Source of the DNA: a virus
DNA length: 61,630 nucleotides
IMG/VR virus record: IMGVR_UViG_3300042549_001103
Span: 1 to 61,630 of that record
Strand: one strand, 5' to 3'
Of this stretch, positions 6,897-16,182 are shown piece after piece. The position numbers were made by a program, and so were the translations under genes. Numbering within the stretch: position 1 is the stretch's first letter; the number at the start of each line of letters is the position of its first letter. A model generated the notes under the pieces. That model had not been told where the DNA came from and made no database searches. It saw only the letters and a program-made list of their open reading frames with translations.

Positions 6897-9736
6897 ATTT
6901 AATCTCCACCATCAAAAGCCTATTTAATTACCTCACGTTATACATGGGGGGTGGGGGGTCTTCTGCACCAACTCAACAAAACGTTACCCAAACGTCCATC
7001 CCCGATTATGCGCGTCCATATGTTGAAACCGCGCTAGGTAAAACCGCTGCGCTGACAGACATCAATCAGAACCCTTATCAGCCGTACCAAGGGCAGCAAG
7101 TTGCAGACCTAAGCGCTTTACAGCAACAAGCTATGGGGTCTATCGGTGGGCAGCAAGTGGCTTCACAGCTGGGTGATGCAACCAACTTAGCTTATAACGT
7201 TGGACAGCAGGGCTTTAACGCAGGTAACGCTTACCGTCAGCAAGCCACCTCAGCGGATGCAATGAGTCAGTACATGTCGCCCTACATGCAGAATGTGGTA
7301 GATGTGCAGTCTCAAGAAGCCCGCCGTCAGGCAGACATTACCCGTCAAGGTACACAAGCACAAGCCGCTAGATCTGGCGCTTTCGGTGGGTCGCGTTCAG
7401 CTATTGTTCAAGCAGAGGGAGATCGTAATTTAGCCACACAACTCGGGCAGATCCAAGCTCAGGGTTCACAGAATGCGTTTCAACAGGCACAACAGGCACA
7501 ACAGTTTGGCGCAAACCTCGGGCTTCAGGGTCTAAATGCAGCGGGTTCCGCAGCCTCTACGTTGGGCGCTCTCGGTCAAACCCAGTTTGGTCAGCAGATG
7601 GGTATCAACCAAGCTCAAATGCAAGCTGGTGCACTGCAACAAGCTCAGCAACAACGTGGTTTGGACGTTGCATTCCAGCAGTATCAGGATCAGCTTAACT
7701 ACCCATACAAGCAGCTGGCGTTTCAATCGGATATGTTCCGTGGTTTGCCTCTGTCGCAAAGTGCTACAACTATGTACCAGAACACGGGCGCTATGGCTCC
7801 TCAGCTTTTGGGTGCAGGTATCGCAGCTTATGGTGCAACGCAGCGAGCCAAAGAAGGCGGCTTAATGAAAGGCTACGCCGAAGGCGGTATAACTACTGTT
7901 GACCCATCAGTGCCCTCGTCCATTGGCCCACAAGCCTTGTCTAACCGCTTAGCAAAACTCTCTGATGAGCAGTTAATGGCTTACGCCCGCACCGTTAAGG
8001 ATGCCGTGGCGCTCGCAGAAGTTAAAGGCGAGATTCAGCGCCGTCAAGAAGCCCGTGAACCGCAGGGCCAGATGCCAACAGGTACAGTAGCTCAAGGCAT
8101 CGCACCTAGCGAAGAGCAAGGACAGATGCAACCCCCAATGATGGCAGGTGGCGGTATTGTTGCTTTGGCTGGTGGTACAACGCCAGAAATCATAGAAGAC
8201 TTGGGGAAAGCAAACAAAGCACTAGGTAATACTCCTGAAGATAAAGAAAGACGCGACGCACTAGCCCAACTTAATAGGTCTGGTTCGTTATTTGGGTATG
8301 TGACACAACCCGGGGCGCAGCGCGCTGCTAATAGAGCTACTTTAGCTGAGTTACAAAATGCTCCAATAGAAGACATTAGAGCATACCGAGATACCGGAGC
8401 TATCCCACGTTCAGAAGACCCTTTTGGTACCCCTGCACAAATGGCTGCTTTAGAAGCATCAAACGCCCAAGAAGCCGAACGTCGCCAAGCTAACGCTCAA
8501 GCCCGTGCGCAAGGTTCTATGGCAGACAGCACAGATCCACTCGGGGACTCTTCCGCAGTACCACTCCCACCACCCCCAACAGAATTTCCAGAAGAAGGTG
8601 CGTCCCCCGTTACTGGCACTACTCCTTCTAGCGCACCTCCCGGCACCGTTCCCGGTGGTATTGTTCCTAGCCGTGCTCCTGCCGGGCAAGCTCCTGTCGC
8701 CGCCGCTCCTGCTGGTCAAGCTCCTGCGGGTCAAGCTCCTGCTGCGTCTACTGGTATCGTTTCTTCTTCTAAAGCTCCTACGGCAATGGCTACTGGTGCG
8801 ATCCCGATTGCTAATCCCGGTGATCCGATGGGTTGGGGTGCGTACAAGGCAAGCGTTGAAGACGCAGCTAAGCTTGATCCTGAGCAGAAAGCTGTTCTTG
8901 AAGACATGCGTAAACGTTCTGAACGCAAGATGGGTCGTGCCGAGAAGCAAGAAAAGAACGTGTTTAGTGAGTCATTAATTGCTGGTGGTTTGGCGATGAT
9001 GGGTGGTCTGAACTTGTCTGACGGTGTACGTCGCCTTGCCGAAGGTGGTGGTAAAAAGTACTTCGAGTCTTCTGCTGCAGCTAATAAAGCTATTGAAGCC
9101 GCTGATGATGCACAAAGCGCATTCGATCAGTACCAGTTGTCACTCAAGCAAGGCAACAAGAAAGTCGCTGCCGATATGTACGGCAAGTTCCATAACTCTA
9201 TGCTGGATTATCAGGGCAAGATTCAAGCGGCAAGTATCAGTGCAGCGGCAAGTGGTGCGGCTACAGCTGAAGCCGCTAAGTCCAGAACTGCAAATATGGA
9301 GATGCAAGAACGTCGTTACGATCTTGACCGTGATGCACTAATGCAGCGCCATGCAGAGAACGTGGCTGCACGGGAAAACGAGTTTAAAGTTCGTATGGAA
9401 CAAGAAGGCAATACCAAGATGTATCAGCAAATGCAATTACTAGATGGTAGGCAAAGAGATTTAATGGCGGAACGTCGCCTTACTGAAAAAACGGTTTATG
9501 ACCGTTATGCCACACAAATCGACCAGATAAGAATGGCGGAATCTACTGGTAAGCCGTTGTCAGAAGCTTTGCGCCGTCAGAAAGTGGCTCTCGAAGCACA
9601 AGTAAACGCTGACCTTATAGCCAAACTTGCACCCATTAATAAGCAATTAGAAGATGTGGTGCTTAGAAAAGGGGAAATGATGAATATTCCTGCCCCATCG
9701 TCTAGTGGTGGGTTTAGAATTGTCGGTGTACGATAA
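6893..9736 (+). CDS. Internal/ejection-type virion protein, Gln/Ala-rich
   Basis: The 947-residue protein starts with an ATGA overlap and SD GAGG 8 bp upstream. A second in-frame ATG at 6944 (MGGGGSSAPTQQ) resembles the usual N-terminus of this family and could be used. Residues 20-280 are Gln/Ala-rich helix (SIPDYARPYVETALGKTAAL, ARSGAFGGSRSAIVQAEGDRN), typical of podovirus core proteins. AGGGIVALAGG occurs near residue 420, followed by a Pro/Ala-rich linker with GQAPAGQAPA repeats (about 585-640). The last 280 residues are charged coiled coil. Probably ejected with DNA. Function is inferred from architecture and neighbours. Confidence 0.6.
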   Translation: MNLISTIKSLFNYLTLYMGGGGSSAPTQQNVTQTSIPDYARPYVETALGKTAALTDINQNPYQPYQGQQVADLSALQQQAMGSIGGQQVASQLGDATNLAYNVGQQGFNAGNAYRQQATSADAMSQYMSPYMQNVVDVQSQEARRQADITRQGTQAQAARSGAFGGSRSAIVQAEGDRNLATQLGQIQAQGSQNAFQQAQQAQQFGANLGLQGLNAAGSAASTLGALGQTQFGQQMGINQAQMQAGALQQAQQQRGLDVAFQQYQDQLNYPYKQLAFQSDMFRGLPLSQSATTMYQNTGAMAPQLLGAGIAAYGATQRAKEGGLMKGYAEGGITTVDPSVPSSIGPQALSNRLAKLSDEQLMAYARTVKDAVALAEVKGEIQRRQEAREPQGQMPTGTVAQGIAPSEEQGQMQPPMMAGGGIVALAGGTTPEIIEDLGKANKALGNTPEDKERRDALAQLNRSGSLFGYVTQPGAQRAANRATLAELQNAPIEDIRAYRDTGAIPRSEDPFGTPAQMAALEASNAQEAERRQANAQARAQGSMADSTDPLGDSSAVPLPPPPTEFPEEGASPVTGTTPSSAPPGTVPGGIVPSRAPAGQAPVAAAPAGQAPAGQAPAASTGIVSSSKAPTAMATGAIPIANPGDPMGWGAYKASVEDAAKLDPEQKAVLEDMRKRSERKMGRAEKQEKNVFSESLIAGGLAMMGGLNLSDGVRRLAEGGGKKYFESSAAANKAIEAADDAQSAFDQYQLSLKQGNKKVAADMYGKFHNSMLDYQGKIQAASISAAASGAATAEAAKSRTANMEMQERRYDLDRDALMQRHAENVAARENEFKVRMEQEGNTKMYQQMQLLDGRQRDLMAERRLTEKTVYDRYATQIDQIRMAESTGKPLSEALRRQKVALEAQVNADLIAKLAPINKQLEDVVLRKGEMMNIPAPSSSGGFRIVGVR

Positions 9737-9755
9737 ATACAACTAGGAGTGTGGT

Positions 9756-12700
9756 ATGCCGATCTATTCAATTGAAGGCCCTGATAAACGTATTTATGAC
9801 ATTGAGGGCCCTGAAGGGGCATCTGAACAAGATCTAATTTCCGCTGCGCAGCAATACGCTAAACAGACGCAGAGGCAGGAAAGAGACGAGCGTAGCGCAA
9901 AAGAACTAGCCGAAGCCGACGCTGCCGCGGTAAAAGCAAGAGAAGAGCTAAGTAAGCCAATACCAGAAGGTGGTTTTAAAGCCGCCGCTCGTGCCAGTCT
10001 TGAGCGTGTGCAGGGTGACATTGCTGGTGTTGCTGGACGTGCCGGTGCTGTTGATATTGATACAGCTGAGAAGTTTAAAACCGAAAAAGAAAAACGTGCT
10101 GGGGAGATTTTCCAAGGCACGGAAGATGGTTGGCTAGAATCCCCATGGACTAAATTTAAAGAGACGTTGGGTAGCTCGGTTGGCTACATGGCTGCTCCTA
10201 TTGTCGCTGGTGGCGTGGCTACGCTTGCTGGTGCGTCTGCCCCTATTTCACTCACCGCTGCTGGCTTGGCGTCACTTGCTCAGTTCACGGGTTCAAACCT
10301 GTCTAGGCAGATGCAAGAAAAGGGTCTTGGCTTAGCTGATACCGATCTACTGTCTGCGGGTGCTGCGGCTATCCCTCAAGCGGCACTGGACGTGGTGTCT
10401 TTTAGAATGCTGCCCGGTATTAACCGCATCTTTAAATCTGCTGGTAAAGAGTTATCAGAAGACCAACTTAAAGCTATCGCTCAACGCAACCTGCTAACGA
10501 ACGTAGGTATGAGTGGCGGTAAGATTGCCGGTGTCGAGGGTCTGACTGAAGTTGGTCAACAATTCCTTGAACGCTTACAAGCAGGCATCAGCACAACCGA
10601 TGCAGAAGCACGGGATGAATATTTAGAAAGCCTGATTGGTGGTGCGGTACTCGGTGGCGCTTTCGGCGGTGTAAGTGGTATTGGTGCGCGTGGTCGTGCA
10701 CGGTCAAAGTTAGAAGGTATTGAATCTAGACGTGCAGCGGAGGAAGAAGCTGCTGGTATTACCCCACAATACACAGGGCAAGGGGAGATGTTCCCCACAG
10801 AGTTACAGCAAGCTCAAGAAACTATTGCAGGTATACAAGGCCCTGCTGCACCAGAAGTAACTACTCCCGAACTCACCACTACCCCTGCTGGTGTTGCACC
10901 GGGACAAGGTGAATTATTTGGCCCTGCGTCTGGTGCCCAGCCTGATTTGTTTGGGGATACAATCCCTGCGCGTCAGGAACAGATAGAAGTTGACCCTTTT
11001 GAAGTAAGAGTCAAAGAGTTAACCGAAGAATTCATCGCTGCGGGAGTGCCCCCAAAACAAGCTGCAGTTGTTGCATTCCAACAAGCGCGTAATGAATCTC
11101 GGGATGACACACTCGCCACCATGCAAAGTGGGGTAGGGGCAGATCCTAGACAAGGCGCATTACAGTTTGCGCCCGCCGCACCGGAATCGGTTGCAAGTAA
11201 TCAGCCAATTACCCCCATGCAACGGGAAATGGGTTTTACTGCCGCGGAGTCCCAGCGCGAAGCACAAAAGCAAGCCCAGATAGAACAAATTGCGCGTCAG
11301 GCACAAATTCAAAACCAGCTACAACTTGCCGAAACCGACCTACAAGCTGCGGGGATTACGCCTGCTGCACCTACAGCGTTTCCTGCCGCACGTCAGGGGC
11401 AACCTACCCAACCTCAACAGATTGATTTGTTTAAGCGTGGTGAAGCCCCTAAGCCTTCACGCGGTGAGATGCTTCGTGCAGGAGTTGCACTTGAATCAGA
11501 AGTACCAGCACCTAGTCAACCTGCGGCTCTTATTACTGAAGAATCACTCGATGTACTCAAGCTACCAAAAGCAGCGGCGTTGCGTAAGCGGTTATTGGGT
11601 AAAGACATGAACGATCCGGCGCAGAGCCAGCAAGTCAACACTGAACTTCGTGCTGCACTGCAAAACCCCAACCTGCCGGACGATACTAGACAAGCAATTA
11701 AAGATGTGCTTCAGCAGTCAGAATTTACACGTCAAGACGAGATATTTGGCCCGCGTGGTGGTGTATTACCTCAACCTAAATCCTCAGCACAGGGAGCGCA
11801 AGATGCTAATCAGCGACCTACCCCTAAGCCACCCGCTCAGCCCGGAACAAGTCAGCCGCCTGTGGGAGTGGGTGGTGTGGGCGTCGGCACAGGAGCCGCA
11901 GGAAAGACTGGTACCGGAGGAGTTTCAGGAACTGGAAAGCGAGGATTGGCTGATACTGGTGGGGGAGCTAAATCTGACGCTGCTGGAGCAAAAGGTAAGC
12001 CCGCTACAGTAAGTAAAAAAGACGCCTACGCCGAAGGAGTTCAGTCAGCCAAAGACGGTCAATCCGCGCTAGGTAGCCCTTATCCTGAAGGTACTGCTGA
12101 GCATGAAGAATTTAGTAAAGGTTATTTAGATACTAAATACCCTAGCTCGAAAGCCAAACCAAAAACCGAAGCTAAGAAAGAAGCGCCTAAGAAACCCGAA
12201 GCTAAGAAAGAAGCGCCCAAAGCTCCGGTAGACCCGATTGCCGCACTGGTGCAACAGACTCAAGCAGCGATAGATAAGGCACCGAAGAAAGAAACTACGG
12301 AAGCAGCACCGGTAGCAGCTAAAGGGAAACCAGTTAGCGCGTTTGATGCGCCAATTGATGGAACTGTTAAACCACTTCCTAAAAACGAAAAGTTCGACCC
12401 TCTCATCAACACCGAAAGCGACAAAATTACTCCTCCGCTATCCGCTGCGGTGGAAAAGCTTCTTCGTGCGGGTGATCTTGTCGGTGCGCTGCGTGCGTAT
12501 GCCAAAGAGACTAGGGGTGTAGCTGGGCGTATCGCGATGCTCTTGTCTTCTGTTCTTGGTACTACGAAAGTATTTGTAGTCTCTGATGCCCAACTGAAAA
12601 AGATTATTAAAGATCGCACTGGTGTAGACGCAAATAAAACGGAAGGCGCGTACTTTTACCAAGGTAATGAAATCTTTATCAACGCTGATATTGGTCTAGA

Positions 12701-15700
12701 TGGGCATACGTTGCTACATGAGGCTGTACATGCTGCGACCAAACGGATACTCAGTAACCCAAACCATCCTGTTACTAAACAACTGACTAAGTTGTTTGAC
12801 GACGTAAAAGACAAGCTCGGTAAAGCCTACGGTGCCAAAAGTCTTGATGAATTTGTTGCTGAAGCTTTCGGCAACATGGAGTTCCGTACCGAGCTAGATA
12901 CTATCACGCCATCTGGTCAGCGTATTTCTGCACTGGCGCGGTTCGGTAACATCATTAGCAACATGGTACGCCGCCTTGTCGGTGCACAGCCTAAAGCGTT
13001 GGGTTCGGTAATGGACGAAACCGACCGGCTGATTGCATCTATTATTTCCCCTGCACCAGATGCGGTGTTGGGCATGGGGTACGAGCCTGTTGCGTTCTTG
13101 AACACTGCCGGTAAAGTTAATAAAGCACTCCCCGCGTTTACTGAGCGCACAGTAGATAGCTTCCATAAAGTGTTTACTAGCAGTGTGCCTGACTGGGTAA
13201 AGAAAGCGTTGCGCATGTCGCTGCCAAGTAACGCGCTCGAAGACATTGCTGTTAAGTATTTGCCCGAAGCTCCTGAGTATGAGAAGTTAATTAACGCACG
13301 TAGTGGTGCAGAGCAGAAACTCACAAAGGCGGTCAACGCCTCTCTTACTCGCGCCGAGCAGTGGGCTGCAAAGCAACCACAAGCCAAGATCGACAACTTT
13401 AACAACGTCGTAAACTCCAGTACGCTCAAGCAGGTAGATCCTAGTAAGCCAATGTCAGCGTATGAGAAGGACGCGGAGAAGCTTAAAGCGTGGAAAGAGC
13501 TAGAGCCTAAATGGAAAGCTCTCGGTGTTGATGGGCAAAAGATGTACACCGACTTACGTGACTCGTACAAAACTCTGTATGACAAGATTGCTGATCTACT
13601 TAAAGTCAAGATGGACGGCGAGATGGGTAGTGCCGGTGCCGCAAAAGCCGTTAATGATGCACTGCGCAAAATCATGGACAACGCTGGCAAGATAGAGCCG
13701 TACTTCCCGTTGACCCGTGTGGGTGATTTTTGGTTGGAGTACAACGCACTTGCCCCGGACGGTAAATCTACAGAGAAGTATGTAGAATCGTTTGAGACTC
13801 CCCGTGCCCGTGCCCGTGCTATAGAGGAACTGAAAAAAGATTCTAGCGTAAAAAATATTACGCCGTTCGCTAAGCCGACAATGAAGACTTACCGTAACGC
13901 ACCTAGCGGTTCGTTTATGAGTAGTGTGCTGCAGACCCTAGAGCTAAACAAAGTATCAGACACGACTACCGAAGAGATTATGAATCTGTTCTTAAACGTG
14001 ATGCCTGAGACAGCGTTTGCTCAATCATTTCGGCAACGTGAGGGTGTGTTAGGATTTAACGCAGATGCTATAAGCGCCATGCGTTTGCGCACTCCTGCTA
14101 TCGGGCGTCAGCTAGTGAACCTAGAGTACGGTGCTAAGTTGTCCCGCCTTAATTCTAAGATGCAAGAGTCGGCTAAAGCCAGTAGAGATGACACCGCGAA
14201 AGCGTTTGCGGCTGAGTACGATAAGCGCATTCAGTTAGCAAATAGTCCAGATAACCCAGCATGGTCGCAAGTTAGTAAGACGTTTGCTTTCGGTATGACC
14301 CTCGGGTTTAACGTCTCTTCCGCACTGGTTAACGTAACGCAAATACCACTGGTCGTTATGCCCTATCTGGGTGGTAAATACGGATACGGAGATACTGCTT
14401 CTGCGATAGCTCGTGCAACGCGTGTGTTTATGGGTAGTGGTTTTAGCCGGACAGATAAAGACTTGTTAGGGCAAGATACTGAAGCGCGCGCAGCACCATC
14501 GTTGGAGAACATCGACTTCAGTAAAGCCCCTGCAAAGATGAAACACTACGCAACACTAGCACGACTCGCTGGTGATAACGGTGTGTTTGGTCGCTCGTTA
14601 ACACAGGACATACTGAACGTCGATGGTAGCGTACCCTTACTTGACAAAGTAAATGCGGTGTCTGGGTTTGTGTTTCACCACGGTGAGCGCATGAACCGAC
14701 AGATCGGTATGATCGCAACGTACGACCTCGAACTCAAGCGTATGAAAGATAAGCCTACCGCTCCTGAGAAAGGTATGAATGAGGCTCAGAGGGAAGAAGC
14801 TGCAGCGATAAACGCTATTAATATGACCAACCTGCTTAACGGCAGCTCGTCTACCGCCGGTGCGCCACGTATCGCACAGAACGCGCTTGGTTCGGTTGCG
14901 CTTATGTATAAACGTTACGGCGTGTCTATGTACTACATGATGTTTAAGACAGCACGTGAAGCGTTGAAGTCTCAGGATTCAAAGGTACGAAAAGCCGCGA
15001 TGTTACAGATAGGAGGTATTTTTGGTTCAGCTGCGTTGATCGCCGGAGTGCGTGGCGTACCTATGTTTGGTGTAGCTGCACTTTTATACGACATGGCTAA
15101 AGACGATGACGAAGATGATTTCCGCACGGTCGTAAACAAGTGGGTCGGTGCCACCGCGTACAGTGGTGGGTTAAACGCCATAACTGGACTTGAGATTGGT
15201 TCGCGTGTTGGGTTAAGTGATTTGCTCTTCCGTGACAACAACTCAAAACCTGACCAGTCCACGATCCTATCCATGGTTGAGATGCTTGGAGGCCCTGCAC
15301 TGGGTATTGGATTACGCGCCGAGCGGGGTATAAAGATGATTAACGATGGGGAAGTCTCCCGTGGTATCGAGCAGATGTTACCCGCTGCATTCGGTAACGG
15401 ACTTAAAGCTTTGCGTTACGCCACCGAGGGTGCTACCACTGTGCGTGGTGATCCAATTATGGATGAGGTTAGCGCATGGAACGTTGCGGGTCAGGCGTTT
15501 GGTTTTGCACCTGCCGAATACACTCGACAGCTTGAGATTAACGCTAATGAGAAGGGTAAGGATAAAGCCACAACAGAAGCTAGAACTAAACTCTTGCGTA
15601 AGTTCTACACTGCTACACGCTTAGGTGATTCTTCAGAAGCACAGGATGTCATGGAAGATATTGTGAAGTTTAATTCCAAGCATCCGTCGATTGCGATCAC

Positions 15701-15830
15701 TGGGTCAACAATTAAAGACTCTATGAAAAAACACGCTCAAACATCTATGATGATGCAAAAGGGTGTGGTCTACAACAAGAAGCGGTACTCCGAAGTGATG
15801 CAGAGTCTGTCAGAGTTTAACGAGGATTAA
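9756..15830 (+). CDS. Giant internal virion protein (2024 aa) with HExxH protease motif
   Basis: SD AGGAG precedes ATG. The N-terminus (IYSIEGPDKRIYDIEGPEGASEQDL) is common to large phage internal proteins. Residues 130-260 hold hydrophobic helices (VGYMAAPIVAGGVATLAG). A long Gln/Pro/Ala/Lys-rich linker spans about residues 290-860. A compact region at 890-1080 contains HEAVH (988-992), an HExxH motif, in a setting like other phage polyvalent peptidase domains (FINADIGLDGHTLLHEAVHA). The C-terminal third is helical and resembles LPD38-type polyvalent-protein domains (NALGSVALMYKRYGVSMYYM). It ends the + strand late block, right at the terminator. Likely an ejected core or murein/protein-degrading factor; the activity is inference. 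Confidence 0.65.
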   Translation: MPIYSIEGPDKRIYDIEGPEGASEQDLISAAQQYAKQTQRQERDERSAKELAEADAAAVKAREELSKPIPEGGFKAAARASLERVQGDIAGVAGRAGAVDIDTAEKFKTEKEKRAGEIFQGTEDGWLESPWTKFKETLGSSVGYMAAPIVAGGVATLAGASAPISLTAAGLASLAQFTGSNLSRQMQEKGLGLADTDLLSAGAAAIPQAALDVVSFRMLPGINRIFKSAGKELSEDQLKAIAQRNLLTNVGMSGGKIAGVEGLTEVGQQFLERLQAGISTTDAEARDEYLESLIGGAVLGGAFGGVSGIGARGRARSKLEGIESRRAAEEEAAGITPQYTGQGEMFPTELQQAQETIAGIQGPAAPEVTTPELTTTPAGVAPGQGELFGPASGAQPDLFGDTIPARQEQIEVDPFEVRVKELTEEFIAAGVPPKQAAVVAFQQARNESRDDTLATMQSGVGADPRQGALQFAPAAPESVASNQPITPMQREMGFTAAESQREAQKQAQIEQIARQAQIQNQLQLAETDLQAAGITPAAPTAFPAARQGQPTQPQQIDLFKRGEAPKPSRGEMLRAGVALESEVPAPSQPAALITEESLDVLKLPKAAALRKRLLGKDMNDPAQSQQVNTELRAALQNPNLPDDTRQAIKDVLQQSEFTRQDEIFGPRGGVLPQPKSSAQGAQDANQRPTPKPPAQPGTSQPPVGVGGVGVGTGAAGKTGTGGVSGTGKRGLADTGGGAKSDAAGAKGKPATVSKKDAYAEGVQSAKDGQSALGSPYPEGTAEHEEFSKGYLDTKYPSSKAKPKTEAKKEAPKKPEAKKEAPKAPVDPIAALVQQTQAAIDKAPKKETTEAAPVAAKGKPVSAFDAPIDGTVKPLPKNEKFDPLINTESDKITPPLSAAVEKLLRAGDLVGALRAYAKETRGVAGRIAMLLSSVLGTTKVFVVSDAQLKKIIKDRTGVDANKTEGAYFYQGNEIFINADIGLDGHTLLHEAVHAATKRILSNPNHPVTKQLTKLFDDVKDKLGKAYGAKSLDEFVAEAFGNMEFRTELDTITPSGQRISALARFGNIISNMVRRLVGAQPKALGSVMDETDRLIASIISPAPDAVLGMGYEPVAFLNTAGKVNKALPAFTERTVDSFHKVFTSSVPDWVKKALRMSLPSNALEDIAVKYLPEAPEYEKLINARSGAEQKLTKAVNASLTRAEQWAAKQPQAKIDNFNNVVNSSTLKQVDPSKPMSAYEKDAEKLKAWKELEPKWKALGVDGQKMYTDLRDSYKTLYDKIADLLKVKMDGEMGSAGAAKAVNDALRKIMDNAGKIEPYFPLTRVGDFWLEYNALAPDGKSTEKYVESFETPRARARAIEELKKDSSVKNITPFAKPTMKTYRNAPSGSFMSSVLQTLELNKVSDTTTEEIMNLFLNVMPETAFAQSFRQREGVLGFNADAISAMRLRTPAIGRQLVNLEYGAKLSRLNSKMQESAKASRDDTAKAFAAEYDKRIQLANSPDNPAWSQVSKTFAFGMTLGFNVSSALVNVTQIPLVVMPYLGGKYGYGDTASAIARATRVFMGSGFSRTDKDLLGQDTEARAAPSLENIDFSKAPAKMKHYATLARLAGDNGVFGRSLTQDILNVDGSVPLLDKVNAVSGFVFHHGERMNRQIGMIATYDLELKRMKDKPTAPEKGMNEAQREEAAAINAINMTNLLNGSSSTAGAPRIAQNALGSVALMYKRYGVSMYYMMFKTAREALKSQDSKVRKAAMLQIGGIFGSAALIAGVRGVPMFGVAALLYDMAKDDDEDDFRTVVNKWVGATAYSGGLNAITGLEIGSRVGLSDLLFRDNNSKPDQSTILSMVEMLGGPALGIGLRAERGIKMINDGEVSRGIEQMLPAAFGNGLKALRYATEGATTVRGDPIMDEVSAWNVAGQAFGFAPAEYTRQLEINANEKGKDKATTEARTKLLRKFYTATRLGDSSEAQDVMEDIVKFNSKHPSIAITGSTIKDSMKKHAQTSMMMQKGVVYNKKRYSEVMQSLSEFNED

Positions 15831-15858
15831 AAAAACCCCCCGGGGACAAACCGAGGGG
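15829..15858 (-). terminator. Rho-independent terminator of the - strand replication block
   Basis: On the - strand the sequence reads CCCCTCGG, loop of 7, CCGGGGGG, then seven T. The stem is 8 bp with one mismatch (15836-15843 with 15851-15858) and the T run is 15829-15835. It lies 58 bp beyond the last - strand gene and abuts the stop of the giant + strand gene, so it marks where the two transcription units converge. Confidence 0.8.
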
Positions 15859-15915
15859 CTAAGGGACAACTAAGGAGAACAAGTAACGGACAAGGCCACT
15901 TGTGCTTGTATTTTA

Positions 15916-16182
15916 TCACAGCAATCTCCAGAAACGTACCCCCCAGCGCTTGTCTTCAATACGCTCCACAGCGGTAAGCTTCCACCCTTGCTCCTGCGCT
16001 ATCGCATACATCTGGTGCTTTAACTTAGCCGTGTTGATAGCAGGCACAAACAAAGACGAACCAACAAGAAAAGTACCCCAGTCAACGTGCATTTGTACGC
16101 CATCTGGGGCGATGACTTTACTCGTCGGTTGATTCCTTAAGAACGGGTGCCGCGTTAACGTAAGAACTTTCTTTGTCGTCAT
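15916..16182 (-). CDS. Unknown protein, 88 aa, last gene of the replication block
   Basis: The frame overlaps the end of the primase-helicase gene by 65 bp, so the true start could be later (ATG for residue 31 is the next choice), though neither start has a clear SD. The mature-looking part (VIAPDGVQMHVDWGTFLVGSSLFVPAIN, then KHQMYAIAQEQGWKL) has the look of a small sensor or DNA-binding fold with a C-terminal RWGVRFWRLL. I do not recognise the family. A terminator follows at 15858. Confidence 0.55.
   Translation of the reverse strand: MTTKKVLTLTRHPFLRNQPTSKVIAPDGVQMHVDWGTFLVGSSLFVPAINTAKLKHQMYAIAQEQGWKLTAVERIEDKRWGVRFWRLL

Noticed and set aside
8459-8978. Long frames on both strands within the 947 aa protein gene
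   Set aside because: Arise from the repetitive Pro/Ala-rich linker; low-complexity translations and no start signals.
12917-13744. 275-codon frame antisense to the giant virion protein
   Set aside because: Shadow of a well-supported gene; no SD or family pattern, and opposite to the operon.
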